A stretch of 64,000 bases of DNA from the NCBI GenBank assembly GCA_014529385.2, contig CM043947.1, positions 100,040,036 through 100,104,035 of the forward strand, read 5' to 3'. Origin of the DNA: Adiantum capillus-veneris. Taxonomy: Eukaryota > Streptophyta > Polypodiopsida > Polypodiales > Pteridaceae. The notes below the pieces were generated by a model. It did not search any database. It had not been told where the DNA came from and saw only the letters and a program-made list of their open reading frames with translations. The translations under genes were made by a program, and so were the position numbers. This document shows, one piece after another, positions 22,483 through 34,872 of this stretch; position 1 is the first letter of the stretch, and each line of letters opens with the position of its first letter.

Positions 22483-22805
22483 TGTGAATAAACAAAACAA
22501 ATCAAATAATAAACAAATAAGATAAAAAAATAATCAAAGTGAAACCAAAAAATTTGGTAACAGTTTGGTCTCATAGGTCATTTTTGCGTTTTAAAGACGT
22601 TAATATCATTTCATTTCTTTCTCTCTCTCTCTCTCTCGTATTTTTATGAATGAGTTTCTTCCATAACATTAATTTGACAGAACGGCTCATTTCATTCACA
22701 ATTTTGAAAGAATTTGGTCGCATAGGTGACTTTGGCCTTTTTAAGACGTTATTATAACATCACGTTTCATTTCATTAACCTAATTTACCTAAGTTTGGGT
22801 CAATT

Positions 22806-22871
<66 letters not shown>

Positions 22872-22999
22872 ATTGCATTTCATTCCATTTCACAATTTTG
22901 AACAATTTGGTCGCATAGGTGACTTTGGCCTTTTAGAGACGTTCTTATAACATTACATTTCATTTCATTAACCTAATTTACCTAAGTTTGGGTCAATTG

Positions 23000-23056
<57 letters not shown>

Positions 23057-23530
23057 TGATTCCATTTCATTTTATTTCATTTTGTTCTCTCTGTCTCTAT
23101 CTTCACAATTTTTGTAATAGTTTGGTCGCATAGGTCATTTTGGTCATTTTTGTAACAATTTGGTCGCATAGGTCCATTTCATTTATTTCTCTCTATCTTA
23201 AATTTACCTCAAAACATTCACAATCATTTACCTTAACATTCACAATCATTTACCTCAAAACATTCACAATCATTTGGTCGCATAGGTCCATTTCATTTAT
23301 TTCTCTCTATCTTAAATTTACCTTAACCTAATTTACCTCAAAACATTCACAATCATTTTGGTCTTTTAAAGACGTTAATATAACATTTCATTCCATTTCA
23401 TAACCTAATTATATTTCATTTCATTTCATTTCATTAACCAAAACATCTCTCTCTCTCTCTCTCTCTTTGAGTGAAAAAACAAATGATAACAAATTAAAAC
23501 TGGACCAAAATATTTACCTGATGAGCGACC
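21552..23530 (+). repeat. Array of short LINE-tail-like repeats separated by (CT)n tracts
   Basis: At least eight copies of a unit of the form 'tttggtc(t/g)cataggt...tttgg...aagacgttaatat...catttcatttc' occur (near 22155, 22250, 22295, 22560, 22710, 22905, 23118, 23158, 23275, 23350). Most are followed by pure CT runs: 21552-21607, about 21944-21980, 22408-22479, 22812-22867, 23003-23058. Open frames here are only simple-sequence translations. The unit resembles the 3' tail of the LINE at 24.2 kb read on the other strand. Confidence 0.7.
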
Positions 23531-23710
23531 TGGTTGAGCTTCACACCTCACCTCCGCTTGCACACGCTGCTGTCTCTACAATAAAAAAGACAGCGTTAAC
23601 CTTGCCTATCTCTACAATCTCTACAATAAAAAAGACATCATGAGAGAGCGGGAAACAAAGCCGTGGCGGGAGCAGGAGGGAGAGAGAGCGGGACTGCACT
23701 ATCATGGCAA

Positions 23711-23825
23711 GACTGCAGTGCCTGGCCGTGGCCATGAGAGAGCTGCAGGACGACTGCAGTGCCTGCCCGTGGCCGTGAGAGAGCTGCGGGAGGACTGTAG
23801 TGCCTGGATGTGGCTGTGGCCGTCA
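23711..23825 (+). repeat. 41-bp minisatellite, ~2.8 copies
   Basis: GACTG(C/T)AGTGCCTG recurs at 23711, 23752 and 23793, exactly 41 bp apart, with 'gtggcc(a/g)tgagagagctgc' inside each full unit. The block is GC-rich compared with surrounding sequence. The open frames across it are not supported as genes. Confidence 0.75.
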
Positions 23826-23983
23826 TGACCTGGTCACATTGCTTGCAGTGGGACACTAGCCAAGGATGTCAGCGTGGCGTGGTTGTCATCGGTGGAGTGC
23901 ATTGGAGGGATGTGTGGTCGCTGGCAAGCAAATGTAAGCAAGTAAACCACATCCATGCAAACAAGGTGGGGGGGCGGGGGGGA

Positions 23984-24144
<161 letters not shown>

Positions 24145-24192
24145 TATTATCGTTCTGGGAGGTCAAATATGACCTATGGGACCAAATGAACA

Positions 24193-25800
24193 TGTCACGT
24201 GGTGTGAGTGGAGTTCATAAGTGACTCTCGATGCTCAAAAATGGCTGAAATGAGCGTCGCAATAGAGAGTCCACATCGTGGTTGGGAGAGGAAGGTATGT
24301 AGGGAGAGATCATGGCTGAATATATGGGGAAAAGAGGACCTGATGTGGTCAAAAGCTGAGCACTCAAGTAGTGTGTGGTACTCACTCTCTCACACTTGAT
24401 GAGGGCATAAGGTGCAAAGTCGATGACACTCCTCGCCAGTGCCCCAATGTCCTGTCTCGCAGCGTAGAGAATGGGAGCTAAGACGAATGGAGGCAATGGT
24501 GCGGATTGCACTCAACGGGATGGGCTCAAGGATGTAGGAATGGGTTTGGTTACCTCGTTCCGAGAAGAAGAGAGATTTGTAGTTTGGGGCAACGTGTGTG
24601 GTGTAATGGTTGAAGCGAGAACCTCCGGATTTCTCCCAAGCCGTGATACATTGGCGTTGTAAGAAGGCCTCATTAACTTGGGAGTCGATCGACGCATCCT
24701 TGACCAAGTGACATGCATCCCATCTTCCAAACCATTTCTTGATATCAAGCATCCACCCCGAACTTAGTATCTTGCTCTTGCATGTCTTTTGAACCATTTG
24801 ACTTGCTTCATATGCGATTCTAGGAAGTCGATGCAAAGGGCTACGTTGTGTCTTACGCATGTACTCCACAACCCTTTGCATGCCCAAGACCTCAATGGGA
24901 AGCAATCCGGACTCAAGAAGTAAGAGCATGTAGGGTGTTTGTGTCTTGACTTGGAGAAAGTTGGTGAGAAAACGCTTTTGGACATTCTCAAACTCTTTCC
25001 AAGTAGACTTCCCGATGCTTCCACCCCACACCTCCACTTCATAAAGAAGCACCGGTGTCACCAATGTGTCAAAGAGGTACTTTTTGAGAGCCCAACACTT
25101 GATCTCTCCTGCATTGCACATGTTCTCAAATGCATAATAGGCCCTCTTTCCGGCTTCCAAGCGATGCATTGTACAATCCTTCCATTTATGATTGGATGGA
25201 ACCTCAAGGCCAAGGTACTTGAAGTGATCTACCACTTCAAGTTTCTCATTGTTGTATACAATGCATGGATTTTCATCATTGAGGGTCTTTACAAGCATAA
25301 CCTTGGTTTTGGATCCATTCACGATCAGCCCGCTATGTAGGCAAAAGCGTTCCAAGACACTCATAAGCTTTTGTGCATCTTCTAAGGTATGTGCCAAGAG
25401 CACTACATCATCGGCATAAAGCAAAAGCATGATCACCGCATTTCCAATCTTAACCTCTTCTATGCCTTCTTGCTGCATAAAGTCAAGAACCATGCATTCC
25501 AATTCATCAATGAGTAGCCCAAAGAGGGTTGGGGAAAGTGGGCATCCTTGTTTGACACCAATAGTGCTTGCAAAAAATTCTGAAATTCCATCTCCCATAC
25601 GTAATCGACATATCACTTTTTGGTAGATGCGAAAGACTGCATGCATAAATTCTCTCAGCACTTGAAGGCTTTGCATACGTCTCCAAAGATTTCCTCGCGG
25701 TACCATGTCTCGAAGAAGAAGACACAGGAGGATCTCGAAGCCTTGGTACGTTTGCTCTGTCCTCACATTGTCAATGGCATGCTTGCTTTTCATGCTCATG
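24193..25800 (-). pseudogene. LINE reverse transcriptase, 5'-truncated
   Basis: Non-LTR retrotransposon polymerase. In order: 'DMVPRGNLWRRMQ', 'GVKQGCPLSPTLFGLLIDELE', catalytic 'YADDVVLLA', 'NGSKTKVMLVK' and 'FKYLGLEV', then the long C-terminal region with 'RLSSHSLRCETGHWG' and 'CTLC'. The long frame stops at a TGA at 24390-24392, but the same frame continues with 'ESEYHTLLECSAFDHIR' to about 24193, completing the C-terminal zinc-like motif C-x2-C...H-x4-C. A 1-nt shift near 25720 separates the segment upstream of DMVPRGN. No endonuclease domain is present; the 5' edge lies near a (CT)n tract at 25818. Confidence 0.9.
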
Positions 25801-25814
25801 CTACATCAGAGTCC

Positions 25815-25817
<3 letters not shown>

Positions 25818-25873
<56 letters not shown>

Positions 25874-25876
25874 TCT
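25818..25876 (+). repeat. (CT)n microsatellite
   Basis: About 28 CT units next to the upstream limit of the LINE. The following 250 bp contain a short duplicated phrase ('tacttcac(a/t)gagcag(g/a)gaa') and nothing else recognisable. Confidence 0.85.
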
Positions 25877-27149
25877 TGTACTTCACAGAGAGCAGGGAAC
25901 TACTGAGCTAATGAGGTTCTCTATCGGTTGTAGTATGTACTTCACTGAGCAGAGAATATGAGTTACTGAGGTTCCGTGCATCACGCCAGTTGTCGTACTT
26001 CAATATACTTGAAAGCTACAGAGAGCCGCTACCAGTGCTATGAAAAGCGGGTTAATTCGCAATTTCGCAGGCAGTAAAAGTTTTTTTGTCCTACGCCTTT
26101 AGGTCACAGAAGTTTACACCTGGCATAGGAACCCTTCCGCCATAATATGTTAGTAGATTCATTTTCAAAAAAATCTAACTCAAAGAGAGGCTAACAAATC
26201 TAACATTTGCAAACAAATCTATCAAATCTACCACGCACGAAGAGATTTCATCTACGTCACAATGCAACCTATTTAAAATGAACGAGGTATGTCTCTCTCT
26301 CTCTATCTCTATCTTTCTCATTTTGTTTTTTCATTTATGCATGTATGTGTGTGTGTTTGTGTGTGTATGTGTGTGTGTGTGTCTGTGTGTGTTTCTATGT
26401 GTGTGTTTGTGGAGTAGAATACAATAGGGAAAGGGGGGAGGGGTGTGTGTTTTGTGTTTACCTCAGGTTGTAGTGCGGTTTCCCATTAGGTTGAGATTTC
26501 AAAGACGAGAGCGGTAACCCCATTCAATGAAGTCGCTGAAAGAAAATCAAAGCTCCTCCTCAACCCGAACATGCCTGTGTGTTTGTGTGTGTGTGTTGTT
26601 GTTGTTGCTGTGTTTGTGGGAGGGAGAAGGTAGAGACACATGGACTAGGGAGAGAGGGAGTGAGGGTGTGGGAGGTGGAGAGGGGGGAAAGGAGCTTGAA
26701 GATGAGGCGATGGCAGAGAGGAAGGAGAGCAGGGTATGCAACAAAAACGTGGCATACTCCGTCCTCCTTCCTTTTTTAGGCCCCAGGCTTTACCGTAGGT
26801 ATTACCGCGCTTATTTCCGTGACCCATCATTTCAAAAGGATACAAGAGTATCCGAGGTTCCCGGGGGGGGGGGGGGTACAAACCACCCCCTCTGCCCTTA
26901 GATATCAATTATTTCATTTCTTAGTCTTTTGAGTTTTTTGATAAAGATTTATATTTTTTTTCATGATTATTTTTTTGTAGCACTTTTAGATGTTTTTTAA
27001 TTGCATTTTTTAGGTCCACTTTTATTTAAAAATATTTATAGCACTCATTGCACTTTATTCTCTTTGAATTTAATGTCATTTTGTTGTTAAAATTGAAGTT
27101 TAGAACTTTTTCTAATTAATTGTTTATTTTTTAGGGCACATATGACTAA

Positions 27150-28190
27150 ATAAAAAATTTATCGCGTGTTCAAGACATTGACCGAGATGATCGTGGCCCC
27201 CTGGAGGTCCTGAGCGTGATCGCTGGCTCAAGGAAGAACTCTCGCTTGAGATGCATTGCATTGGAGCACATGAAGAACGAAGGCCTTTAGCATGCTCGAA
27301 AAAGTTCTTGGAGAGATAAGAGCGCCACTCACCCATCGCTTGAGGAGGTGTCGCATTGGTCTGTGTTAGGGGGTGGTGCCCCGATGCGCAAGGCCGAACG
27401 GTAGAGGCAAGAGCAATTGGATGATTTGGGTGCACCGCATGGTGATCCTCCCATTAGCTCTACTTCGACGGCTCCTGTGTTGTCTGTCGCACTTTGAGGC
27501 TAAGAATGAGCACATGTTTGACATGTGTGATGACTTAGTGGCTCATGAATGCGATGTGTGTGAGGAGGATAGATTGATGGTGAGTGTCTGAACACCTCTT
27601 TACGATGGTGCACAGTACTCAGTGCTCCGGCATCCTTGGAAGTCCTCAACCTGCAAGTGAAAATTGGTTGGAGCAATACAACTGTCAATGCACTCCTTGG
27701 GTAAGTTTGAAATATGGCTCCTTAATTATACACCCTTCATTCGGTTTATGGTGCCACCTTCTTGCGATTGTACTAATATGTTTGTTTGTTGTAGTTTGAT
27801 GGGCAAAATGTTGCCAAAAGATCACCACATGCCTCCAGATCATCAACAAGCTAGATCTCATGTCACTGCACTTGGAATGGAGTATGAGCGCATCCATGCG
27901 TGCATAAATGATTGCATGCATTGTAGCACGCCCATGCTACCTCATGTCCCGTGTATGAGAAGCACGATACAAGACCGGAGTGAATTGGACGCACCTACCC
28001 CGCAAGGTATTGAGACATTTTCCATTAATTCCTCGCATTCAACACATGTTTAAAAGCATGTCTATCATGGAGCTTCTTGCGCGGCATGCCATCCACCGCT
28101 CAAATGATGGAATGATGCGTGTCTCTACCGATTCACCTGCATGGAGGCACATCGATACTCAATGGACAGAGTTTGGGTTGGAGCCTTGAC
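27150..28190 (+). pseudogene. CACTA tnp2 N-terminal region, copy 1
   Basis: Fragments readable in alternating plus frames: 'DDLGAPHGDPPISSTSTAP', then 'DEHMFDMCDDLVAHE'-type sequence and 'TRTRVNWTHLPRKVLRHFPL...HMFKSMSIMELLARHAIHRSND'-type sequence (27930-28120). The latter corresponds to the region before the tnp2 core in plant CACTA transposases (R-x-F-P-L-x2-R-L-x2-M). Copies 2 and 3 have the same segments with fewer or different breaks, so stops and shifts here are lesions. An intron with GT-AG borders is likely near 27702-27793. Confidence 0.6.
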
Positions 28191-28192
28191 AC

Positions 28193-29240
28193 TTGAGGCT
28201 TGGGTTAGCAAGTGATGGTGTCAACCCCTTCGGCACTAAGTCTACTTCATGGAGCACTTGGTCTGTGGTAATCGTCAACTATAATATTTCACCATGGGAG
28301 ACAGCCAAGAAGGGAAATATACTTCTTTCCTTGCTTGTGCCAGGGAAGTTCAAAGTGTCAAATATTGACATCTACCTCGAGCCCCTCATCAAGGAGTTGG
28401 AGGAGTTACGGAGAGTCATTCTTGTTGTAGATGTCTCACTTGCAGAGGGGGAAAGACAAGCCATTGTGAGAGGAATCCTTATGTGGACTATGTACGACTA
28501 TCTTGGGCTTGGAGAGATTTTTGGTATCTCTCTTTTCCTCTGTCTCCCTCTATCCCTCTCTCCCTTTAGTTTTGTCTCTCTCTAACAATATGATATGTAT
28601 GAAGGTTTGTCCACATCGGGTCACAATGCATGTCCTACTTGTGGGCCATCATTGGTGATAAAGAGGCCCGATGCCTTGTGCAAGGTAACCTATCCAGACA
28701 ACCATTGTTTCTTACCCCAAGGGCATAGCAAGCACAAGGCTCCAACAAACAGGACGACCCCTCTAAAGGTCACGATGGCAGATTGGGAAACCATTTGGGA
28801 AGAGCACTACAAGAACAATCCGAATTCGTGCCCTCCACTAAAAGGCATGTCCAGGTATTCCATATTTTATAGGCTTCCTTATTGGAAGGAATTAAAAATA
28901 TAACAGCTCCTGGATCCCATGCACATATTCAATAATGTAGCCCAAACACTATGGGACCACATTATTAGCAAGAAGGACTCTTTGGGTGCGAGGGAGGATT
29001 TGAGGCTTTTGAAACATCTCCCCACCTCTACTAGTCCACGCCCTGCCCCCAATGGAAAGATTGTGCTTCCTAAAGCACCATGGATGCTTGCCAAAGAAGA
29101 ATTAGACAAAGTGAAGGGTACCATTGCTTCTATTCGCAGACCAATAGGATACATGACGTCGCTAAAGGGAGCTTTCACAAAAGCAAAGAAAGGTGGAATC
29201 GTTTCAATTGTATGGGTTGAATGTTCATGATTGGCACAAG
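28193..29240 (+). pseudogene. CACTA transposase tnp2 core (Transposase_21), copy 1
   Basis: Catalyses excision and insertion of CACTA elements. The sequence reads 'LGLASDGVNPFGTKSTSWSTW', then 'PVI/VVIVNYNISPW', 'LLSLLVPGKFKVSNIDIYLEPL', 'RGILMWTMYDYLGLGE', 'HNACPTCGP' and 'LLDPMHIFNNVAQTLWDHI'. These are the ordered signatures of plant tnp2 proteins. An intron 28524-28604 (gtatct...tgaag) with CT-rich content joins GEIFG to LSTSGHNACP in frame. A TAA at 28902-28904 just before LLDPMH, and later shifts, inactivate this copy. Confidence 0.85.
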
Positions 29241-29499
29241 ATGCTTCAGATAATGTCCCTCTCCCTATTCTACATATTTTTTATGTGTATGACTTTCTCT
29301 CACTTTCCCTCTCCCTAATTTACATTGTAGTTCATTCTGCCGGTGAGTATGTGTATGTGTCGGGACAAGAAAGTCAGGGATGCTATTTTCAAACTTGGAG
29401 AGCTAGTAAGGTACACCACAAGACTCCACTCAACTACACTTTTGTTTATTCACACAATAATCTCAACTAGCACTTAGTGTATCCTTGTGTGTTTTCTTG

Positions 29500-30215
29500 C
29501 AGAGGTCCAAGGAAATTGAAATAGATGCTTTCCCTGCTGCTCAAACACTTGCAACAGAAACTGTATTTGCCATTGAGGATGTTTTTCCTCGATCGGTCCT
29601 TCTTAGTCAAATCCACCTCTTGGTTCACATGGTGGAGGAGATCGCTCTATGTGGACTAGTGTACGCACGATGGATGTTATTTTTAGAGAGGTTTTTCAAG
29701 ACTCTTAAAGATTTTGTGCGTCTCCGGTCTCAACTAGCAGAGGCATCTATGGATGAAGGGTGGATCGTGCAAGAGGCATTTGTTTACATCACAAAGTATT
29801 TGGCACAAGTAATTCATTCAAAGCCTCGCATGTGATCAGACGAGGAAGATGCAAGGACGACTTCACACTTGCCAAGTGGAAAGGGAAAACTACTTAACAC
29901 GGATATGAATCTATCTCGAGTGGTCAGTAAATTTTTTATTCTCAATGCAAAGATTATGACCAAGTGGGTGGGCTTGTGGACAATGGAAAAGGCAAGATGT
30001 TTGCAAGAGAGAGAAGCATGGAAGCAAGCACATGGAGGAAGGAGGAGGGCACCCCTAGTGCCTAGACACCTTGCATGTTTCCCATATCTCATTAGTGTGG
30101 AGTGGATTCATGAGAGTGGCCGAAGCAAAAGCACGTGGAGAGGAGATCACCAGCAAAGAATGGGAGTATGCACGAGGCTGCATACCAAAAGTAGAGTGCT
30201 CATATACCTAAACCA
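29500..30215 (+). pseudogene. CACTA tnp2 C-terminal region with DUF4218, copy 1
   Basis: The reading 'LLSQIHLLVHMVEEIALCGLVYARWMLFLERFFKTLKDFVR' followed by 'EGWIVQEAFVYITKYL' is the DUF4218 domain found after the tnp2 core in plant CACTA transposases (H-L-V-x-E-I...G-x-V-x2-R-W...F-E-R...L-K). It continues to 30215 with basic helical sequence (ERIAWKQ-type). A TGA at 29833 breaks the frame. An intron likely ends near 29501 (ttgcag). Downstream a run of G leads into copy 2. Confidence 0.8.
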
Positions 30216-30249
30216 TATTGTAAATTTTTTTCTTGATTTTATCTTTGTA

Positions 30250-30711
30250 TTTGGGGGGGGGGGGGGTGTTGTTTTGTGTTTACCTTAGGTTGTAGCATGG
30301 TTGACCGTTAGGTTGAGCTTCCAAGGACGAGCGCGGTAAACCCCCTTCGATGAAGTCACTGAAAGAAAATTGAAGCTCCTCCTCAACCCGAATGTGCGTG
30401 TGTGTTTGGGTGAGTGTGCGGCATTGTTGTTGTTGTTGTTTGTGGGAGGGAGAAGGTGGAGAGAGATGAACTAGGGAGAGAAGGAGTGAGGGTGTGGGAG
30501 GTGGAGAGGGGGTAAAGGAGCTTGAAGATGAGGCAATGGCAGAGAGGAAGGAGGGCAGGGTATGTAGCAAAAACGCGGCACCCTCTACCCTCCTTCCTTT
30601 TCAGGCGCCAAGCTTTATTGTGGGTATTACCGTGAGCATTACCACATGTATTACCATGCTTATTTTCGTGACCCGTCATTTCAAATGGATACAAGAGTAT
30701 CTGAGGTTGCT

Positions 30712-30743
<32 letters not shown>

Positions 30744-32095
30744 TACAAACCATCTCCTCTACCCTTAGATATCAATTATTTCATTTCTTAGGCTTTTGAG
30801 TTTCTTGATGAAGGTTTTTAATTTTTTATGAGTATTTTTTTGGTAGTACTTTTAGATGTTTTTTAATTGCATTTTTTAAGTCCACTTTTATTTTTAAATA
30901 TTTGTGGCACTCATTGCTCTTTATTCTCTTTGAATTTAATGTCATTTCTTTTTTTAAATTGAAATTTAGAATCTTTTCTACTTAATTGTTTATTTTTAGG
31001 GCACATATTACTATATAAAAAAATTATCGCGTGTTCAGGACATTGACTGGGATGATCGTGGCCCCCCTGGAGGCCCTGAGCGCAATCGTTGGCTTAAGGA
31101 AAAACTACCTTGCGCTTGCACCAAGTTCAAAAGGGAAATTCTTCGCTTGAGACGCAGTGCATTGGAGCACGTGAAGAATGAAGGGCTTTGGCATCCTTGA
31201 AAAAGCGCTCAGAGAGATGAGAGGGTCACTCACCCATCCCTTGAGGATGTCTTTCATTGGTCTGTGTTTGGGTGTGGTGCACCGGCGCGCAAGGCCGAAC
31301 GGGAGAGGCAAGAGAAATTGGATGATTTGGGTGCACCGCATGGTGATCCTCCCATTAGCTCTACTTCAACGACTCCTGTGGCGTTTGTCTCACCTTGAGG
31401 CAGTGGATGAGCACATGTTCAACACGTGTGATGAGTTAATGGCTCATGAATGCGGCGTGTGCCAGGAGAATTGCCAGCCCTGCACTTAATGGGCAACGGC
31501 AACAGAGGATAGATTGATAGCGGGTGCGTGAACACCTCTTTACGATGGTGCACAGTACTCGGAGTTCGGGTATTGTTGAAAGTCCTCAACCTACAAGCAA
31601 AATTTGGTTGGAGCAATGCAAGTGTCAATGCACTCCTTGGGTAAGTTTGAAATATGGCTCCTTAATTATATACCCTTCATTTCCTTTATGGTGTTGCCTC
31701 CTTGCAATTATACTAATACGCTTGGTTGTTGTAGTTTGATGGGCAAAATATTACCAAAAGATCACCACATGCCTCCAGATTGTTGACGATCTAGATCGTA
31801 TGTCACTGCACTTGGAATGGAGTATGAGAGTATCCATGCGTGCGTCAACGATTGCATGCTATACCGCAATGATCATGCACATGCTACCTCATGTCCCATG
31901 TCGAGGAAGCACGATACAAGACCAGAGTGAGCGGTCCACACCTACCCCGCAAGGTATTGAGACATTTTCCATTAATTCCATGCATTCAACACATGTTTAA
32001 AAGTAGGTCTATCGTGGAGCTTTTAGCATGTTGTCACTTTTGTATGTGCCACATTGATGAGCGTAGAACCACCATGGATTGTGCCATCATTGCTA
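30250..32095 (+). mobile_element. CACTA element copy 2, internally deleted
   Basis: Repeats copy 1 from its 5' non-coding part (poly-G followed by 'tgttgttttgtgtttacc') through the N-terminal tnp2 region (31390-32030). At about 32030 it jumps from 'gtggagcttttagcatgtt' directly to 'gtcacttttgtatgtgccacattga', which in copy 3 lies at about 54185. The whole tnp2 core and DUF4218 are thus missing. It abuts copy 1 at a poly-G run. It is a deletion derivative, or a recombination product with the tail of copy 1. Confidence 0.7.
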
Positions 32096-32104
32096 CAATC
32101 GGAG

Positions 32105-32585
32105 GCTTGGAGTTCCCTGCAAAATACCCAAAAATAGCATACTACAGACCATAGAACAGACTAATCGACATACCTGGAAACCATATAGACGCATGATCGC
32201 GAGATACACGAACAGAGAGAAACAGAGTGTGAGAGAGAGACATAGCGCGCGTGCAGACACACCTCCTAGAATTGAGTGCTACGCCGGCACGGCGAGAGAG
32301 GAGAGGGGAGAGGTGAGAAGAATAACATAGACACTGGGTGCAATCTCCCCCCGTGCAAGAGTGAGCATTTTACTCTTGCACGTATTTAATTTATAGATTT
32401 CTTGAATGCTCAAAGTGAGTACAAACTGGCCGGCCGGACATAATTGGCCAAAGCTCACAAAGAGCACTTGAATAATCAAATATACATAAAATGTAACATC
32501 CTTCTGCATAATCCATTATCTGCTGATGCTCTTGCCACCTGTCAGCTGCAATAGATAATAAAATATCAATTCTATAATAATCATG
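32105..32585. repeat. ~480-bp dispersed repeat (copy a) inserted in CACTA copy 2
   Basis: From 'tgcaaaatac' at about 32118 to 'aaaatatcaat' at about 32570 the sequence matches 58510-59010 in the same orientation, sharing 'cacctcctaga', 'gggtgcaatctccccac' and 'gatttcttgaa(t/c)g(c/g)tcaaag'. It separates 'gtgccatcat' from 'tttgacacagacggtgatgaag', which are nearly adjacent at 54240-54270. A perfect 11-bp-stem hairpin (CGTGCAAGAGT...ACTCTTGCACG) occurs at 32352-32382. No coding capacity; class unknown. Confidence 0.65.
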
Positions 32586-32620
32586 AACATCTTTGACACA
32601 GACGGTGATGAAGCCAAGTA

Positions 32621-32797
<177 letters not shown>

Positions 32798-33659
32798 CTC
32801 ATAATCCATTTCCTAACAAATCCATTTTGCACATTCATTTGCAAAAAAATCTAACACGAAGAGAGGCTAGCAAATCTTAAATTTATACAATAGGGAAAGA
32901 GGGGAGGGGGGGGGGGGGGTGTTGTTTTGTGTTTACCTTAGGTTGTAGCGTGGTTGACCGTTAGGTTGAGCTTCCAAGGACGAGCGCGGTAAACCCCCTT
33001 CGATGAAGTCACTGAAAGAAAATTGAAGCTCCTCCTCAACCCGAATGTGCGTGTGTGTTTGGGTGAGTGTGCGGCGTTGTTGTTGTTGTTGTTTGTGGGA
33101 GGGAGAAGGTGGAGAGAGATGAACTAGGGAGAGAAGGAGTGAGGGTGTGGGAGGTGGAGAGTGGGGGAAGGAGCTTGAAGATGAGGCAATGGCGGAGAGG
33201 AAGGAGGGCAAGGTATGTAGCAAAAACGCGGCACACACTACCCTCCTTCGTTTTTAGACGCCAAGCTTTATTGTGGGTATTACCGCGAGCATTACCACAG
33301 GTATTACCCTGCTTATTTTTGTGACCTGTAATTTCAAATGGATACAAGAGTATCTGAGGTTGTTGGAGGGGGGGGGGTACAAACCACCTCCTCTACCCTT
33401 AGATATCAATTATTTCATTTCTTAGGCTTTTGAGTTTCTTGATGAAGGTTTTTAATTTTTTTATGAGTATCTTTTTGGTAGTACTTTTATATGTTTTTTA
33501 ATTGCATTTTTTAAGTCCACTTTTATTTTTAAATATTTGTAGCACTCATTGATCTTTATTCTCTTTAAATTTAATGTAATTTCTTTTTTTAAATTGAAAT
33601 TTAGAATCTTTTCTAATTAATTGCTTATTTTTAGGGCACATCTTACTATATAAAAAATT

Positions 33660-34517
33660 TATCGCGTGTTCACTACATTGGCTAGGATGATCGTGGCCCC
33701 CCTGGAGGCCCTGAGTGCAATCGTTGGCTTAAGGAAAAACTACCTTGCGCTTGCACCAAGTTCAAAAGGGAAATTCTTCGCTTGAGATGCAGTGCATTGG
33801 AGCACATGAAGAACGAAACGCTTTGGCATCCTTGAAAAAGCGCTCAGAGAGATGAGAGGGTCACTCACCCATCCCTTGAGGATGTCTCCCATTTGTCTGT
33901 GTTTGGTTGTGGTGCACCGGCGCGCAAGGACAAACGACAGAGGCAAGAGAAATTAAATGATTTGGGTGCACTGCATGGTGATCCTCCCATTAGCTCTACT
34001 TCAACGGCTCCTCTGGCGTTTGTCGCACTTTGAGGCAGAGGATGAGCACATGTTCAACATGTGTGATGAGTTAATGGCTCATGAATGCGGCGTGTGCGAG
34101 GAGAATTGCCAGCCCTGCACTCAATGGGCAACAGCAACAGAGGATAGATTGATAGCGGGTGCTTGAACACCTCTTTACGATCGTGCACATTACTCGGTGT
34201 TCGGGTATTATTGAAAGTCCTCAACCTACAATCAAAATTTGGTTGGAGCAATGCAAGTGTCAATGCACTCCTTGGGTAAGTTTGAAGTATACCCTTCATT
34301 CGCTTTATGGTGCTGCCTCCTTGCAATTGTACTAATACGCTTGGTTGTTGTAGTTTGATGGGCCAAATATTACCAAAAGATCACCACATGCCTCCAGATT
34401 GTTGACGAGCTAGATCGTATGTCACTGCACTTGGAATGGAGTATGAGATTATCCACTGCGTGCGTCAACGATTGCATGCTTACCGCAATGAGCATGCACA
34501 TGCTACCTCATGTCCCA
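33660..34517 (+). pseudogene. CACTA tnp2 N-terminal region, copy 3
   Basis: Plus-strand pieces equivalent to copy 1: 'MIWVHCMVILPLALLQRLLW' is an off-frame reading, whereas the frame with 'LDDLGAPHGDPPISSTSTAP'-type residues is the likely gene. 'EHMFNMCDELMAHECGVCEENCQPCTQWATATEDRLIAGA' (34045-34166) is open here and longer than in copy 1. The region is truncated at 34517 by the large TIR element. Confidence 0.5.
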
Positions 34518-34548
34518 ATTAGGAAATTTCAGAGGTCATTTGGAGGGC
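34518..34548 (+). repeat. Left 31-bp terminal inverted repeat
   Basis: Begins ATTAGGAAATTTC, then A, then GAGGTCATTTGGAGGGC. The reverse complement of 46216-46246 is identical except for G at position 14. Left flank is tgtccca. Confidence 0.9.
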
Positions 34549-34872
34549 CATATGAAGAGAGAGAGAAATAGAGCGCGTCCAATGAGCATGAAGGCTACGT
34601 TACGTAGGAAAGTACGTGGAAAGACTAAAAAATAGGAAAATAGCATAAAACTTTCACGAATCTAGGATTGTAGCATAGTAATTTCCTTCCTTTTACCGAG
34701 CTTTTAGGGCTTGCTATGCATGGGTCCCACTTCTGATATTCTCTTATGGTCATTAACGTACTGGAGGGTGACCATTAAGCCCGCACAAGATATTGGAATT
34801 CTAAAACACTTTCCCTCCATTAGAATGCTTTCAAAGTGAATCTCCCTCCACTAAAGCTTTTCTCTGAGAGCT

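Larger units (their letters stand above)
26130..30235 (+). mobile_element. CACTA (En/Spm) element, copy 1
   Basis: Homology with the two other copies begins near 26150 (phrase 'ttcaaaaaaatctaac') and runs through a long non-coding 5' part into a plus-strand tnp2 gene. The copy loses homology with copy 3 at about 30235, where a poly-G run leads directly into copy 2. Terminal inverted repeats were not identified. The transposase parts are annotated separately. The 5' part includes poly-G runs and TG/GT simple sequence (26340-26410). Confidence 0.7.

Noticed and set aside
23640-23856. Open frames across the GC-rich minisatellite at 23.7 kb
   Set aside because: Readable on both strands only because of the 41-bp periodicity and lack of AT-rich stops; no conserved domain.
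26547-26908. Open frames around 26527-26908 and their counterparts at 30280-30800 and 32933-33347
   Set aside because: They recur in all three CACTA copies but in the non-coding 5' part, with different lengths and disrupted by poly-G runs; no motif.
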